From: Clostridia bacterium
Lineage (GTDB): Bacteria > Bacillota > Clostridia > Oscillospirales > RGIG5554
Assembly (NCBI GenBank): GCA_017507855.1
Contig: JAFWAE010000056.1
Location: 34,352 to 98,351 of the forward strand
DNA length: 64,000 bases
Direction of reading: 5' to 3'
The notes under the pieces were generated by a model. That model did no database searches and had not been told where the DNA came from. It saw nothing but the letters and a program-made list of their open reading frames with translations. Positions 54,393 to 63,504 of the stretch are shown here, in pieces (position 1 is the first letter of the stretch; every line of letters starts with the position of its first letter). The position numbers and the translations under genes are program-made.

Positions 54393-54979
54393 TCACCGAT
54401 GAGGACCGCAACTATGCGGCCATAGAGGCCATTGCCTTCGCCGCAGGACATCCGGTGGAAATCGAGCGTATTGCCCAGGCGCTGGAGCTGGACGTTTCCT
54501 ACGTGGAAAAGCTGATCGAAGGGATCCGCCACAAATACAGTGCTCCCGAATTCGGCATCGAGCTGATCCGTACCGGGGATGCGGTACAATTTGCCACCAA
54601 GCCCGATTTTGCGGCAGATATTCGCCTGGCGCTGGATTATCGGCGCACGGCCACCCTTTCTGCGGCGGCTATGGAGGTGCTGGCCATCGTGGCGTATAAC
54701 CAACCGGTCACTCGTGCTTACATTGAGCAGGTGCGCGCGGTGGACTGCAGCGGTGTGATCTCCAGCCTGATGGAAAAGGAGCTTATCTGCGAGCAGGGAA
54801 GGTTGGACGTGCCGGGGCGCCCCTTGCTGTTTGGCGTGACCCGCAATTTTTACCGTTGCTTTAACATTTCCTCCTTGGCGGAGCTGCCGCCCTTTCCCAC
54901 GGGGGATCCCGAGCAATTGGCCTTGTATGACAGTGCCATGCCCCCTCAGAATGAGGAGGGCGACGAGGGGCAAGTATGA
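54389..54979 (+). CDS. scpB: Segregation and condensation protein B
   Basis: Forms a dimer that binds the ScpA linker and SMC. 196 residues with two winged helices; the second contains LAIVAYNQPVTRAYIEQVRAVDCSGVISSLMEKELI, the conserved ScpB signature. It overlaps both neighbours by four bases (ATGA). Confidence 0.95.
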   Translation: MITDEDRNYAAIEAIAFAAGHPVEIERIAQALELDVSYVEKLIEGIRHKYSAPEFGIELIRTGDAVQFATKPDFAADIRLALDYRRTATLSAAAMEVLAIVAYNQPVTRAYIEQVRAVDCSGVISSLMEKELICEQGRLDVPGRPLLFGVTRNFYRCFNISSLAELPPFPTGDPEQLALYDSAMPPQNEEGDEGQV

Positions 54980-55614
54980 CCCCGCTGTATGGGCTGATAG
55001 GTGTGTGTGTGCTGTTGCTTTGGTTGCTCAGTGCCAAGATCACCGTCAAGATCTTTTATCCCTTTACCCCCTTGCTTTCCTTCCGTTTCGGTTGGTTGGG
55101 TGAAACGCGCTTGCATCTGCGCCCTGCCTTGCGTGTGGAAGGGGGGCTTGCAGGGCGTGTGCTGGAGCGCCAAGGAAATAAGCCCCGCAAGGAAAAGACT
55201 CCCAAGGCGTCTGCGCCCCCAAAACAACGCGAGTTGGCGTTTACGGCGCCCGTGCTGAAAAAAGCGGGCAGGGCGTTGGCCTGGGTGTGCAGGCGCTTCC
55301 GTGTGACGTTGCTTCGCCTGGACGTGGCTGTGGGGACGCCCGATGCCGCCCTGACCGCCCGGCGCTACGGAGCTGTTTGCGCGGCGGTATACGAGACCTT
55401 GGGGCTGGCTTCCATCCTTACGAGCTTGCGCACCGCCCGGGTGAATATTACGGCCGATTTTTTAAGCGAAGAGACCCGTGTGGATTTTGCGATGGAATTC
55501 CGCACCCGCTTCGGTTTTATGCTGCTTTTTGCGGGTAAACTGCTTGGAGTGTGGCTTTTAGCCACAAAAGCAAAGAAAAAAGAAAATGCCGATAAAGGAG
55601 ATATTGCCGAATGA
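54976..55614 (+). CDS. DUF2953-like membrane-anchored protein (YtfI position)
   Basis: 212 residues starting with a membrane helix (about 5-22), then a short beta segment, a basic Lys/Pro-rich linker (about 60-80) and a helical C-terminus with a second hydrophobic stretch (about 182-200). Its place between scpB and ytfJ is that of ytfI in B. subtilis, which carries DUF2953, and the LDVAVGTPDAALTARRYG segment fits that family loosely. Function unknown; a sporulation link is suggested only by position. Confidence 0.7.
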   Translation: MTPLYGLIGVCVLLLWLLSAKITVKIFYPFTPLLSFRFGWLGETRLHLRPALRVEGGLAGRVLERQGNKPRKEKTPKASAPPKQRELAFTAPVLKKAGRALAWVCRRFRVTLLRLDVAVGTPDAALTARRYGAVCAAVYETLGLASILTSLRTARVNITADFLSEETRVDFAMEFRTRFGFMLLFAGKLLGVWLLATKAKKKENADKGDIAE

Positions 55615-56021
55615 ACGAACAACCTGTCAGCACTATGAGTGAGATCACCCTGGAAAAACTGCGTGAAATGCTTAACGGAAGCACCGTGGCCGGTCAACCC
55701 ATCGTCACGGCGGACGGGACCACCGTCATCCCCGTTTCCAAGGTGTCTGTGGGTTTTACCACGGGTGGCTCGCAGTTTAACGGGAAGACGCCCGAAAAGG
55801 GAATGCCCTATGCCGCAGGCGGCGGCGCGGGCATGACCATGACTCCCATGGCTTTTGTGATCTCTGCCAACGGCGAGACCAAGGTGGTGGGTATCGGCGG
55901 TGAGCCTGCCCCCTCCGACGTGGCCGCGGCGGTGGAAAAGCTGCCCACGGCGGTGGAAAAGATCTACGAATTTTTTGCCTCTAAAAAGAAAAAGGCCGAG
56001 GAAGAAGCCGCGGCTGAATAA
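55611..56021 (+). CDS. ytfJ: GerW/YtfJ family sporulation protein
   Basis: 136 residues. The family core is clear: PIVTADGTTVIPVSKVSVGFTTGG, then a Gly-rich AAGGGAG and MTPMAFVISANGETKVV. In B. subtilis YtfJ (GerW) is made in the forespore and is needed for germination through particular receptors. Homologues also occur in non-spore-formers. It overlaps the upstream gene by four bases. Confidence 0.92.
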   Translation: MNEQPVSTMSEITLEKLREMLNGSTVAGQPIVTADGTTVIPVSKVSVGFTTGGSQFNGKTPEKGMPYAAGGGAGMTMTPMAFVISANGETKVVGIGGEPAPSDVAAAVEKLPTAVEKIYEFFASKKKKAEEEAAAE

Positions 56022-56086
56022 GCATAAGCGCGCCCTGCCCGCCATACAATGAAAGGAAAAACTTTCGGGTAAGGCGGCGGTGGCGT

Positions 56087-57175
56087 ATGCGTGGGATCAA
56101 AAAATGGGGGCTTTGGTTGCTTTGCCTGTGGCTGGCTGCTTGCCCGGCTGAGGGGCTTTCGGCCCGTTCCGCTTTGGTCATGGAGGCGCAAGGCGGGCAG
56201 GTCCTGTTTCAGCTGCAGCCGGAGGAGCGCTTGCCCATGGCCAGCACCACCAAGCTGATGACGGCGTTGCTCGTCCTTCGCCACGGAGACCCGGACCAAA
56301 GGGTGCGGGTGCCTGCCTGTGCGGTGGGCATCGAGGGAAGCTCCCTGTATTTGACTGAAGGGGAAGAGATCTCCCTGCACGATCTGCTTTGCGCCCTGCT
56401 TTTGCGCTCTGCCAACGATGCGGCTGTGGCGGCCGCCGTTGCTATAGGAGGAGACGAGGCTTCCTTCGTAGCTTTGATGAATGCTACTGCGCAAGAGCTG
56501 GGGATGCACAACACCCATTATCAAAATCCCCACGGTCTGCACGCGCAGGGGCATTATACCACTGCGTACGACCTGGCTCTGCTGATGAGGGCCTGCTGTG
56601 AGGAACCCATTTTTTTGCAGATCAGCGGCTTGGAGCGTTGCATAGTGCAGGCGGGGGAACGGGGCGTTCCCCTGGTCAACCATAACAAATTGCTGTCCCT
56701 TTTCCCTGGGGTGGACAGCGGCAAAACGGGGTTTACCAAGGCGGCGGGGCGTTGTTTGGTCAGCTCTGCCGTGCGCGACGGCTTGCGCCTGATCGCCGTT
56801 ACGCTGAATGCCCCGGACGATTGGAACGACCATGCCGAGCTTTACGAGCTGGGCTTTGAACAATGCCGCTTGACCCGTGTTTTTGAGCCGGGAGAACTGC
56901 GCATTTGCGTGCCCGTGGTGGGCGGTGTGCAGGCCCAAGCGGTGCTGACCAACGGAGAAACGGTGGTTTTGCCCGTTCAAAAGGGGAAAGAGCCCGTGTA
57001 TTGGGTGGAGGCTCCTCCGTTTTTGTATGCACCCTTAAAAAGGGGGCAGGAGGTAGGAAGGCTGAGAACGGCGGGGGAGAGTTGGCCCCTGATAGCCGTG
57101 GAAGCGGTTGGACGGGAAGCCCCACTCACTTTTTGGGAAAAAATTTGCCATTGGCTGAACGACCTGTTCGGGTAA
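56087..57175 (+). CDS. dacF: D-alanyl-D-alanine carboxypeptidase (DacF-like)
   Basis: A penicillin-binding protein that trims the last D-Ala from peptidoglycan stems. 362 residues: signal peptide (about 1-25) and serine carboxypeptidase domain with SxxK as Ser53-x2-Lys56 (ASTTK), SxN as Ser108-Ala-Asn110 and KTG at 213-215. The C-terminal beta-rich domain and an amphipathic anchor (FWEKICHWLNDLFG) follow. Its place after ytfJ and before rluB matches spore-cortex-related dacF loci, but a vegetative role is equally possible. Confidence 0.93.
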   Translation: MRGIKKWGLWLLCLWLAACPAEGLSARSALVMEAQGGQVLFQLQPEERLPMASTTKLMTALLVLRHGDPDQRVRVPACAVGIEGSSLYLTEGEEISLHDLLCALLLRSANDAAVAAAVAIGGDEASFVALMNATAQELGMHNTHYQNPHGLHAQGHYTTAYDLALLMRACCEEPIFLQISGLERCIVQAGERGVPLVNHNKLLSLFPGVDSGKTGFTKAAGRCLVSSAVRDGLRLIAVTLNAPDDWNDHAELYELGFEQCRLTRVFEPGELRICVPVVGGVQAQAVLTNGETVVLPVQKGKEPVYWVEAPPFLYAPLKRGQEVGRLRTAGESWPLIAVEAVGREAPLTFWEKICHWLNDLFG

Positions 57176-57203
57176 CGGGTTTCGGCGGGGAAGGACGTAG
57201 ACA

Positions 57204-57968
57204 ATGAACGAAAATATCATGAGAATTCAAAAATACATGGCCATGTGCGGCGTGGCTTCCCGACGAGCGGCGGAGGCCATGATCGCTGACGGCCGCGTGC
57301 GCATCAACGGCCGCGTTGCCCAGATCGGCTGTAGTGTGGACTACCGCCGTGACGTGGTGGAGCTGGACGGAAAACGCATCCGTCTGGAGGAAGAGAAGGT
57401 CTATTTGATGCTCAACAAGCCCCGTGGCTACGTGGCCACCATGAGTGACGAGCAGGGCCGCAAATGCGTGGCTGAGCTGGTGGCGGACGTGGGAGCGCGG
57501 GTATATCCCGTAGGGCGTCTGGACCTGAACTCCGAGGGGCTTTTGCTTATGACCAACGACGGCGATTTCGCCTACAAGCTGACCCATCCTCGCCACGGGG
57601 TATCCAAGGTCTACCACGTTTCCGTACGCGGAGACGTATCGGCCGAGCAGCTGCAAAAATTGAACGGCCCCATGACCATAGACGATTACGTAACCGTGCC
57701 CGCGCAAGTGAGCGTGCTGGATCACCACCAGGATAAGACGGCTCTGCGGGTGGTGCTTCACGAGGGGCGCAACCGCCAGATCCGCAAAATGTGTGAGCAG
57801 GTGGGCCTGTACGTATGCCGCTTGCGCCGCATTGCCGTGGGAGACGTGTCTTTGGGGACGCTGAAGCTGGGAAAATGGCGTCTGTTGACCTTTAAAGAGG
57901 TGCAGGCTTTGCTGAAAAATGAAAAAGGAGAGCTTGTCGAAGAGGAAACGGCGACGCTGGCTCATTGA
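57204..57968 (+). CDS. rluB: 23S rRNA pseudouridine synthase, RluB family
   Basis: Converts a uridine of 23S rRNA (2605 in E. coli numbering) to pseudouridine. 254 residues: an S4 RNA-binding domain at the N-terminus (IQKYMAMCGVASRRAAEAMI) and a catalytic domain with the nucleophile Asp in VGRLDLNSEGLLLMTNDG and RNRQIRKM near the end. It is the last gene of the scp run before a strong terminator. Confidence 0.93.
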   Translation: MNENIMRIQKYMAMCGVASRRAAEAMIADGRVRINGRVAQIGCSVDYRRDVVELDGKRIRLEEEKVYLMLNKPRGYVATMSDEQGRKCVAELVADVGARVYPVGRLDLNSEGLLLMTNDGDFAYKLTHPRHGVSKVYHVSVRGDVSAEQLQKLNGPMTIDDYVTVPAQVSVLDHHQDKTALRVVLHEGRNRQIRKMCEQVGLYVCRLRRIAVGDVSLGTLKLGKWRLLTFKEVQALLKNEKGELVEEETATLAH

Positions 57969-57972
57969 CGGA

Positions 57973-58009
57973 CGGCCCTGCCTCCCTTTGGGGGAGCGGG
58001 GCCTTTTTT
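57973..58009 (+). terminator. Terminator of rluB
   Basis: A GC-rich stem (57974-57986 with 57992-58003, one bulge) followed by six T. Confidence 0.88.
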
Positions 58010-58070
58010 CGCCGATGGAGGGGAAAAGGGGGGCTTTTGTTGTTTCCCTAAAAAGGTTCTGCCCGAAAAC

Positions 58071-58099
58071 TTGCCAATTCGGAGAAAATATGATATAAT
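58071..58099 (+). promoter_or_regulatory. Promoter of the rpiR-to-ispH-rpsA run
   Basis: TTGCCA (58071-58076), 17-base spacer, TATAAT (58094-58099), about 43 bases before the GTG start. Confidence 0.8.
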
Positions 58100-58141
58100 A
58101 TAAAATCGTATCGGTATCACATGTGTAAAGGAGGCGATCCC

Positions 58142-58948
58142 GTGGCGGCGGATATTTTAGCGTTGATGGAGGCTCGCAAGTCTCAAATGACCAAGGCCAT
58201 GCGTGCATTAGCCCAATGCATTGCCCAGGATACGGAATTTGCGGCGTTCTGCACGGCTTCTCAGCTGGCTGAAAAGGCACAGGTCAGTCCGGCTACGGTG
58301 GTCCGCTTTGCCTATTTTTTGGATTGTGACGGGTTTCCGGAGCTGCAAAATCAATTTGCATCTTTGATCCGTCGGCAGCTGGTTACCGCACGGGCGGCCG
58401 AGCATGCGGGAGAACGCGAAGGGGAATATAAAAGCATTTTATACGCCGATATGCGTGCCTTGCGGGAAAGTGCCGACCGTATGACCTACGGCATGGTGGA
58501 ATATGCGGCCAGGACCCTGGCTTCCGCCCGCAGTGTATATGTGCTGGCGGCCAAGGGGTGCCGTCCGTTAACCGAGTATTTGGAGGAGGGGTTTGGAAAT
58601 CTGCTTCCCTCCTACCGCATCATTGGAGAAGATGACGGCCGTGATATGCTGCCCCGCATGGCTCACATTACCCGCGAGGATGCCGTGCTTTGCCTTTGCC
58701 CCATGGAGCGCTCTCAGCGCTTGTCAGAGGCTTTGCAGGCGGCGGTGGCGGTGCGTGCCCCCGTTTTGATGCTGACCGACAGCGAGGAGGATGGGCATGC
58801 GGATCTGGTGCTTTACGTGCGCCGTCCCGGCGAACGGGTACAGCTGGCCTTGCCGGTGTGCTTGAGCGTGCTGTCCGTGGTGCTCAAGCAATTGGCAGAG
58901 CTTTTGGGAAGGGCCGACGATTTTGGCGGAAACGGTGATGAACTGTGA
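58142..58948 (+). CDS. RpiR/MurR family transcriptional regulator
   Basis: 268 residues. The N-terminal helix-turn-helix has the family string VSPATVVRFAYFLDCDGFPELQN, and the C-terminal half is a SIS sugar-phosphate-binding domain (VYVLAAKGCRPL strand). The start is GTG 58142 with AAAGGAGG seven bases upstream, not the ATG at 58121. It is followed at once by a flavoprotein gene. The ligand is unknown; it may report on amino-sugar or sugar phosphate levels. Confidence 0.86.
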   Translation: MAADILALMEARKSQMTKAMRALAQCIAQDTEFAAFCTASQLAEKAQVSPATVVRFAYFLDCDGFPELQNQFASLIRRQLVTARAAEHAGEREGEYKSILYADMRALRESADRMTYGMVEYAARTLASARSVYVLAAKGCRPLTEYLEEGFGNLLPSYRIIGEDDGRDMLPRMAHITREDAVLCLCPMERSQRLSEALQAAVAVRAPVLMLTDSEEDGHADLVLYVRRPGERVQLALPVCLSVLSVVLKQLAELLGRADDFGGNGDEL

Positions 58949-60207
58949 ATGACAGACAGGCTTTGATCGTGGGCGGCGGGGCTTCCGGGCTGATGGCCGC
59001 CGGATATTTGGCACAGGCCGGCATCCGCACGACCTTGATCGAACGAAATCCCCGCACGGGGGCCAAGCTGATGATCACGGGAAAGGGTCGCTGTAACGTG
59101 ACCAACGACTGTGACCAGCGGGAGTTTTTAAACCACGTTTTGCACAATCCTCGCTTTTTATACAGTGCGCTGGCGGGCTTTTCCACGGCCGATACCCAAG
59201 CCTTTTTTGAGGGGCTGGGAGTGGCGCTGAAGACCGAGCGGGGCAGAAGAGTGTTCCCCGTGTCGGATCAGGCAGGGCAGATCGTGGACGCGTTGCGCCA
59301 TTATAGCCAAAACGCCACCCTGTTACGCGGTTTTTGCACGGCGGTGGAGCAGGAAAACGGGGCGGTCACGGGAATTCGCCTGGCAGACGGGCGGGGGCTT
59401 TCCGCGCCCTGTGTGATCGTAGCCACGGGAGGGATGTCCTATCCCAAAACGGGATCGGACGGCAATGGATACCGCCTGGCGGAAAAGCTGGGACACCCCG
59501 TGATTCCGCCGCGCCCCGCGTTGGTACCCCTTTGCTGCAGCCAAAGTCTTTGCGGCCGCCTGGCAGGTCTAAGCCTGAGAAACGTGACCCTTTCCCTTTG
59601 GGACAAAAAAACGGGAAACTGCCTGTTTGAGGAGCTTGGGGAGATGCTGTTTACCCACAACGGGGTCTCCGGTCCCCTGGTGCTCAGCGCGGCCAGCCGT
59701 ATCCAAGCCATGGAGGGTGGGCGCTACCGCTTGGTGCTGGATCTGAAGCCGGGCCTGTCGGAGCAACAGCTTCACGCCCGCCTGCTTCGGGATTTTGGGC
59801 AACAGCTGAACAAGCAATTTTCCAACGCTCTGCACGGGTTGCTTCCCCAAGCCTTGACGGAGGAGCTCGTGGCTCTGAGCGGTATTCCCAGGGACGTAAA
59901 GGTAAATAGCATTACAAAAGAGCAACGGCAGGGACTGGTATCCCTTTTAAAAGGATTTTCCTTGGACGTGGACGGGTTTGCCCCCATGGAGGAGGCCATT
60001 GTGACGGCCGGCGGGGTGGACGTGCGCCGAGTGAATCCCAAAACCATGGAGTCTACCCTTGTAAAAGGTTTGTACTTTACAGGCGAGATCTTGGACGTGG
60101 ACGGGGAAACGGGAGGGTATAACCTGCAGATCGCGTTTTCCACGGCTGTGGCCGCCGCCAAAGCCATCGTTGCACGGTATCAAAAGGAAGAAGGAGCTTG
60201 CTTATGA
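58945..60207 (+). CDS. HI0933/BaiN-like NAD(P)/FAD-dependent oxidoreductase
   Basis: 420 residues. The FAD motif GGGASGLMAA (about 8-17), then GRCNVTN and GMSYPKTGSDGNGY are family hallmarks, and the C-terminal GGVDVRRVNPKTMES with GEILDVDGETGGYNLQIAFSTAVAAA is typical. Most members are of unknown function; the BaiN member acts in bile acid dehydroxylation in C. scindens, but the family is far wider than that. The GTG start overlaps the previous stop by four bases. Confidence 0.87.
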   Translation: MNDRQALIVGGGASGLMAAGYLAQAGIRTTLIERNPRTGAKLMITGKGRCNVTNDCDQREFLNHVLHNPRFLYSALAGFSTADTQAFFEGLGVALKTERGRRVFPVSDQAGQIVDALRHYSQNATLLRGFCTAVEQENGAVTGIRLADGRGLSAPCVIVATGGMSYPKTGSDGNGYRLAEKLGHPVIPPRPALVPLCCSQSLCGRLAGLSLRNVTLSLWDKKTGNCLFEELGEMLFTHNGVSGPLVLSAASRIQAMEGGRYRLVLDLKPGLSEQQLHARLLRDFGQQLNKQFSNALHGLLPQALTEELVALSGIPRDVKVNSITKEQRQGLVSLLKGFSLDVDGFAPMEEAIVTAGGVDVRRVNPKTMESTLVKGLYFTGEILDVDGETGGYNLQIAFSTAVAAAKAIVARYQKEEGACL

Positions 60208-60926
60208 TCAACATTGCCATAGACGGGCCCTCCGGTGCAGGGAAAAGCACCTTGGCCAAATACATTGCCGCTGCACTGGGACTTTTATATTTGGATACGG
60301 GGGCGCTGTACCGTGCGGTGGGGCTATACGCTTTGCGCCACGGGGTGGACGTGGACGATCCCGTTGCCGTAGAGCAGATGCTGCCCTGTGTGCACTTGGA
60401 GCTGCGCTACGAAAACGGAAGCCAGGTGGTGCTTTTGTGCGGGGAAAACGTGTCCTCCGCCATTCGTGAGCACCGGGTGTCGGATGCGGCGTCGCGCGTG
60501 TCGGCCATTCCGGCGGTGCGGACCTTTTTGCTGGAACAGCAGCGAAGTATCGCCCGCACTCACCACGTGGTGATGGACGGACGCGACATCGGCACGGTGG
60601 TGCTGCCCGATGCGCAGGTAAAGATCTTTTTGGTGTCCGATTACGTGCAACGCGCCAAGCGCAGGGCGCTGGAGTTGGAGCAAAGAGGCCAGCAGGTGGA
60701 GCTGGAAACGCTGATCGCCGACATGAAGCAACGGGATGCCCGCGACAGTTCCCGTCAAACGGCGCCTTTGGTGCCTGCCCGAGATGCGGTACATCTGGAT
60801 AATTCAACGCTGGACCGACGGGGAACGGTGGAGGCTGCGTTGGATATCATCCGCCGTCAGTTGGGGCAGGATGCTTACACACAATTACGAGCATCGGGGG
60901 TAGAAGAATTATGTTATACCGAGTAG
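60204..60926 (+). CDS. cmk: Cytidylate kinase
   Basis: Phosphorylates CMP and dCMP. 240 residues with the P-loop GPSGAGKST at 8-16, LDTGALYRA, MDGRDIGTVVLP and an RDSSRQTAPL lid region, all as in the family. The ATG at 60204 overlaps the previous stop (ATGA) with AAGGAG upstream. Its run with plsC and ispH-rpsA is typical of Clostridia. Confidence 0.95.
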   Translation: MINIAIDGPSGAGKSTLAKYIAAALGLLYLDTGALYRAVGLYALRHGVDVDDPVAVEQMLPCVHLELRYENGSQVVLLCGENVSSAIREHRVSDAASRVSAIPAVRTFLLEQQRSIARTHHVVMDGRDIGTVVLPDAQVKIFLVSDYVQRAKRRALELEQRGQQVELETLIADMKQRDARDSSRQTAPLVPARDAVHLDNSTLDRRGTVEAALDIIRRQLGQDAYTQLRASGVEELCYTE

Positions 60927-61504
60927 GCAACGTTTTGGTCCGCTTTTTGTCCAGGGTGTTTTTGGGTACCAGGGTAAAGGGACGCGAAAACGAGCCCATG
61001 GAAGGGCCGCTGATCGTATGCGCCAACCACATTTCCTTTTTGGACCCGGTGTTTATTTGTGCGTTTTTGAAGCGCCGGGTAAAATTCATGGCCAAAAGCG
61101 AGCTGTTTAAAAACAAGCTCTTTACCAAGATCATCCTTTGCTACGGGGCCATCCCCGTGAAACGGGGGCTTAACGACTTGGGGGCCATCCGCCAAGCTAT
61201 GCAACTGCTGAAAAGCGGCAACGTGTTGGGAATTTTCCCCTTTGGCCGCCGCGTGCGCGAGGGGCAGGAGGAGGAAGAAAGCCAGGTCAAAACGGGGATC
61301 GCCATGCTGGCGGCCCGCACGAAGGCCGCGGTGCTTCCCGTACGCGTGCTGACCAAAAGAGGGCGCGTGGGCCTTTGGTGCGGCTACCGCATCGTGGTGG
61401 GCAAGCCCATTGCCTATGAAGAGCTGGGCTTTGTCACGGGTGGCCACGAGGAATACGGCCCCGTCAGCGACCGCATCATGGAACAGGTCATGGCGTTGTC
61501 ATGA
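60911..61504 (+). CDS. plsC: 1-acyl-sn-glycerol-3-phosphate acyltransferase (PlsC family)
   Basis: Adds the second acyl chain in phospholipid synthesis at the membrane. 197 residues with the catalytic His40-x4-Asp45 in NHISFLD. The next conserved motif, usually FPEGTRS, reads FPFGRRVREG (109-118): the glutamate is replaced by Phe and the Thr-Arg by Arg-Arg, so substrate binding may differ. It overlaps cmk by 16 bases and ispH-rpsA by four. Confidence 0.88.
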   Translation: MLYRVGNVLVRFLSRVFLGTRVKGRENEPMEGPLIVCANHISFLDPVFICAFLKRRVKFMAKSELFKNKLFTKIILCYGAIPVKRGLNDLGAIRQAMQLLKSGNVLGIFPFGRRVREGQEEEESQVKTGIAMLAARTKAAVLPVRVLTKRGRVGLWCGYRIVVGKPIAYEELGFVTGGHEEYGPVSDRIMEQVMALS

Positions 61505-63474
61505 GCAAACGGGAAATCGTGGTAGCCTCCTCGGCGGGGTTTTGCTTTGGAGTGGATCGCGCCGTGCGCCTGTTGGAGGAAGAGCTGGCTAAGGGGGAGG
61601 TGCTCACCCTGGGCCCTATTATCCACAACCCTCCTTTTTTGGCAGAGCTGGAGGGGCGGGGCATGCGCATGATCACCTCGCCGCAACAGGCAGAGGCCGG
61701 GCAGACGGTGGTGCTGAGGGCTCACGGCGTGCCGCAGGAGGTCTGGAAACAGCTGGAGGCGCAAGGCGTGCGGGTGGTGGATGCCACCTGTCCTTACGTG
61801 CGCAAGATCCAGCAGATCGCCCTTGAAAACACGGCCGACGGCAAGGCTTTGTTGGTCATCGGCAATGCGGAGCACCCCGAGATCAAGGGCGTGCTCAGCT
61901 ATGCCAAGGGGCCTGCCTATACCGCAGACGGGGCACAACAGGTGTGCCAATGCCTGTGCGAGCACCCCGAATTGAGGCAGGATCCCTTTGTGGTTGTTGC
62001 TCAAACAACAAATGATATCGAAGAGTGGAAAAAAATCTGCGAAATTTTAAAAAAAGAGTGTACAAACGCAATAATTTTTGATACAATATGCAATACGACC
62101 GATCGTAGACAGCGGGAAGCCAAGCAATTGGCGGAAAGCTGTGACGTGTGTGTGGTGGTCGGTGGGCGCGGAAGTGCCAATACCGCCCGTTTATACGAGA
62201 TCTGCAGGCAAGCATCGCCGCAGGGGGCGTATTGGGTGGAAACGGCGCAGCAGTTGCCTGCCTTCGGCCCCCACGTCCGCACGGTTGGAGTGACTGCCGG
62301 GGCATCCACGCCGGCGCAAATCATGAAGGAGGTCATTATGACTATGTCTGAGGAAAAGCTCGTACAAGAGCAGGCTGATGTGGAGGAGATGTCCTTTGCA
62401 GAAGCCCTGGAAAAATCTTTTAAAACCATTAGCAACGGAGATACGGTGACTTGCGTCGTAACAGGTGTTACGCCCGCTGAGGTAAACGTAGACCTCGGTA
62501 CTAAGCACGCCTGTTATATCCCTGTGGATGACTTTGACATTCCCCAAGGCCAGACCATTTACGACGTGGTGAAGGTGGGCGACGAACTGACGACCGTGGT
62601 GGTCCGCGTCAACGACGTGGAAGGCACGGCTCAGCTCTCCAAGCGCCGTGCCGAGCGCTACCGTTTCTGGGAAGAGATCGAAACGGCCGTGGAAAACAAG
62701 ACCGTGTTCAGCGCCAACGTGACCGAGGTCAACCGCGGCGGTGTGGTAGTCAACTACAACGGCGTGCGCATCTTCATTCCCGCTTTCCAGACCAACGTTC
62801 CCCGCGAGAAGATGGAGGAGCTGAAGGGTCAGAAGGTAGAATTCCGCATTACCGAAGTGCAGCGTCCCAAGCGCCGCGTGATCGGTTCCATCCGCGCTGT
62901 GGCCATGGATGCCCGCCGCGAGGCCGAGGAAAAATTCTGGGCCACGGCTGAGGTAGGCCAGGTCTGCCAGGGCCGCGTGAAGAGCTTTACCAACTACGGC
63001 GCCTTCGTGGATGTGGGCGGTGTGGACGGTATGGTGCACGTTTCCGAGCTGTCCTGGGGTCATGTTCCCCATCCCTCCAAGGTGTTGGAGATCGGCCAGG
63101 AAGTGGAAGTGTTCATTAAGGCTCTGGATGCCGAAAAGAAGCGCGTTTCCCTGGGCTACCGCAAGGAAGAGGATAACCCCTGGACCAAGTTTATGGCTGC
63201 CAACGCCGTGGACGACGTGATCGACGTCAAGATCATGCGTATCGTTCCCTTCGGCGCCTTTGCCGAGATCATCCCCGGTGTGGACGGTTTGATCCACATT
63301 TCCCGCATGGCCAAGCACCGTGTGAACCGCGCCGAAGACGTGGTCAACGTGGGCGACGTTGTGAAGGTGAAGATCGTGGAGATCGACGAGGAAAACAAGA
63401 AGGTCGGTCTGTCCATTCGCGCTCTGCTGGGTGACGAGGCTCCTGCCGAGGAAGCCGCCCAGGATGCCGAATAA
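61501..63474 (+). CDS. ispH-rpsA: Fusion of IspH (HMBPP reductase) with ribosomal protein S1
   Basis: 657 residues. Residues 1-280 are IspH, the last enzyme of the MEP isoprenoid route: cluster ligands Cys15, Cys97 and Cys197, histidines 42, 75 and 125, Glu127, and VGGRGSANTARL. Residues about 295-650 are four S1 RNA-binding domains (starting near 310, 390, 480 and 565) with GRVKSFTNYGAFVDVGG and KIMRIVPFGAFAEI as the clearest. Such fusions are known in Clostridia. A perfect AAGGAGG (62326-62332) followed by in-frame ATG codons at 62338 and 62344 lies exactly at the joint, so free S1 could also be made. Overlaps plsC by four bases. Confidence 0.94.
   Translation: MSKREIVVASSAGFCFGVDRAVRLLEEELAKGEVLTLGPIIHNPPFLAELEGRGMRMITSPQQAEAGQTVVLRAHGVPQEVWKQLEAQGVRVVDATCPYVRKIQQIALENTADGKALLVIGNAEHPEIKGVLSYAKGPAYTADGAQQVCQCLCEHPELRQDPFVVVAQTTNDIEEWKKICEILKKECTNAIIFDTICNTTDRRQREAKQLAESCDVCVVVGGRGSANTARLYEICRQASPQGAYWVETAQQLPAFGPHVRTVGVTAGASTPAQIMKEVIMTMSEEKLVQEQADVEEMSFAEALEKSFKTISNGDTVTCVVTGVTPAEVNVDLGTKHACYIPVDDFDIPQGQTIYDVVKVGDELTTVVVRVNDVEGTAQLSKRRAERYRFWEEIETAVENKTVFSANVTEVNRGGVVVNYNGVRIFIPAFQTNVPREKMEELKGQKVEFRITEVQRPKRRVIGSIRAVAMDARREAEEKFWATAEVGQVCQGRVKSFTNYGAFVDVGGVDGMVHVSELSWGHVPHPSKVLEIGQEVEVFIKALDAEKKRVSLGYRKEEDNPWTKFMAANAVDDVIDVKIMRIVPFGAFAEIIPGVDGLIHISRMAKHRVNRAEDVVNVGDVVKVKIVEIDEENKKVGLSIRALLGDEAPAEEAAQDAE
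62326..62346 (+). promoter_or_regulatory. Possible internal ribosome site for free S1 inside ispH-rpsA
   Basis: AAGGAGG at 62326-62332, then ATG at 62338 (5-base spacing) and ATG at 62344 (11-base spacing), both in the frame of the fusion. The predicted product would start MTMSEEK or MSEEK, as stand-alone S1 proteins do, and would run to 63474. Confidence 0.55.
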
Positions 63475-63504
63475 AAAAACGACAAATTTTCTTTCGGCAA
63501 TTAC

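Noticed and set aside
58121..58141. ATG start for the RpiR gene
   Set aside because: No ribosome site precedes it, and the AAAGGAGG it contains is ideally placed for GTG 58142.
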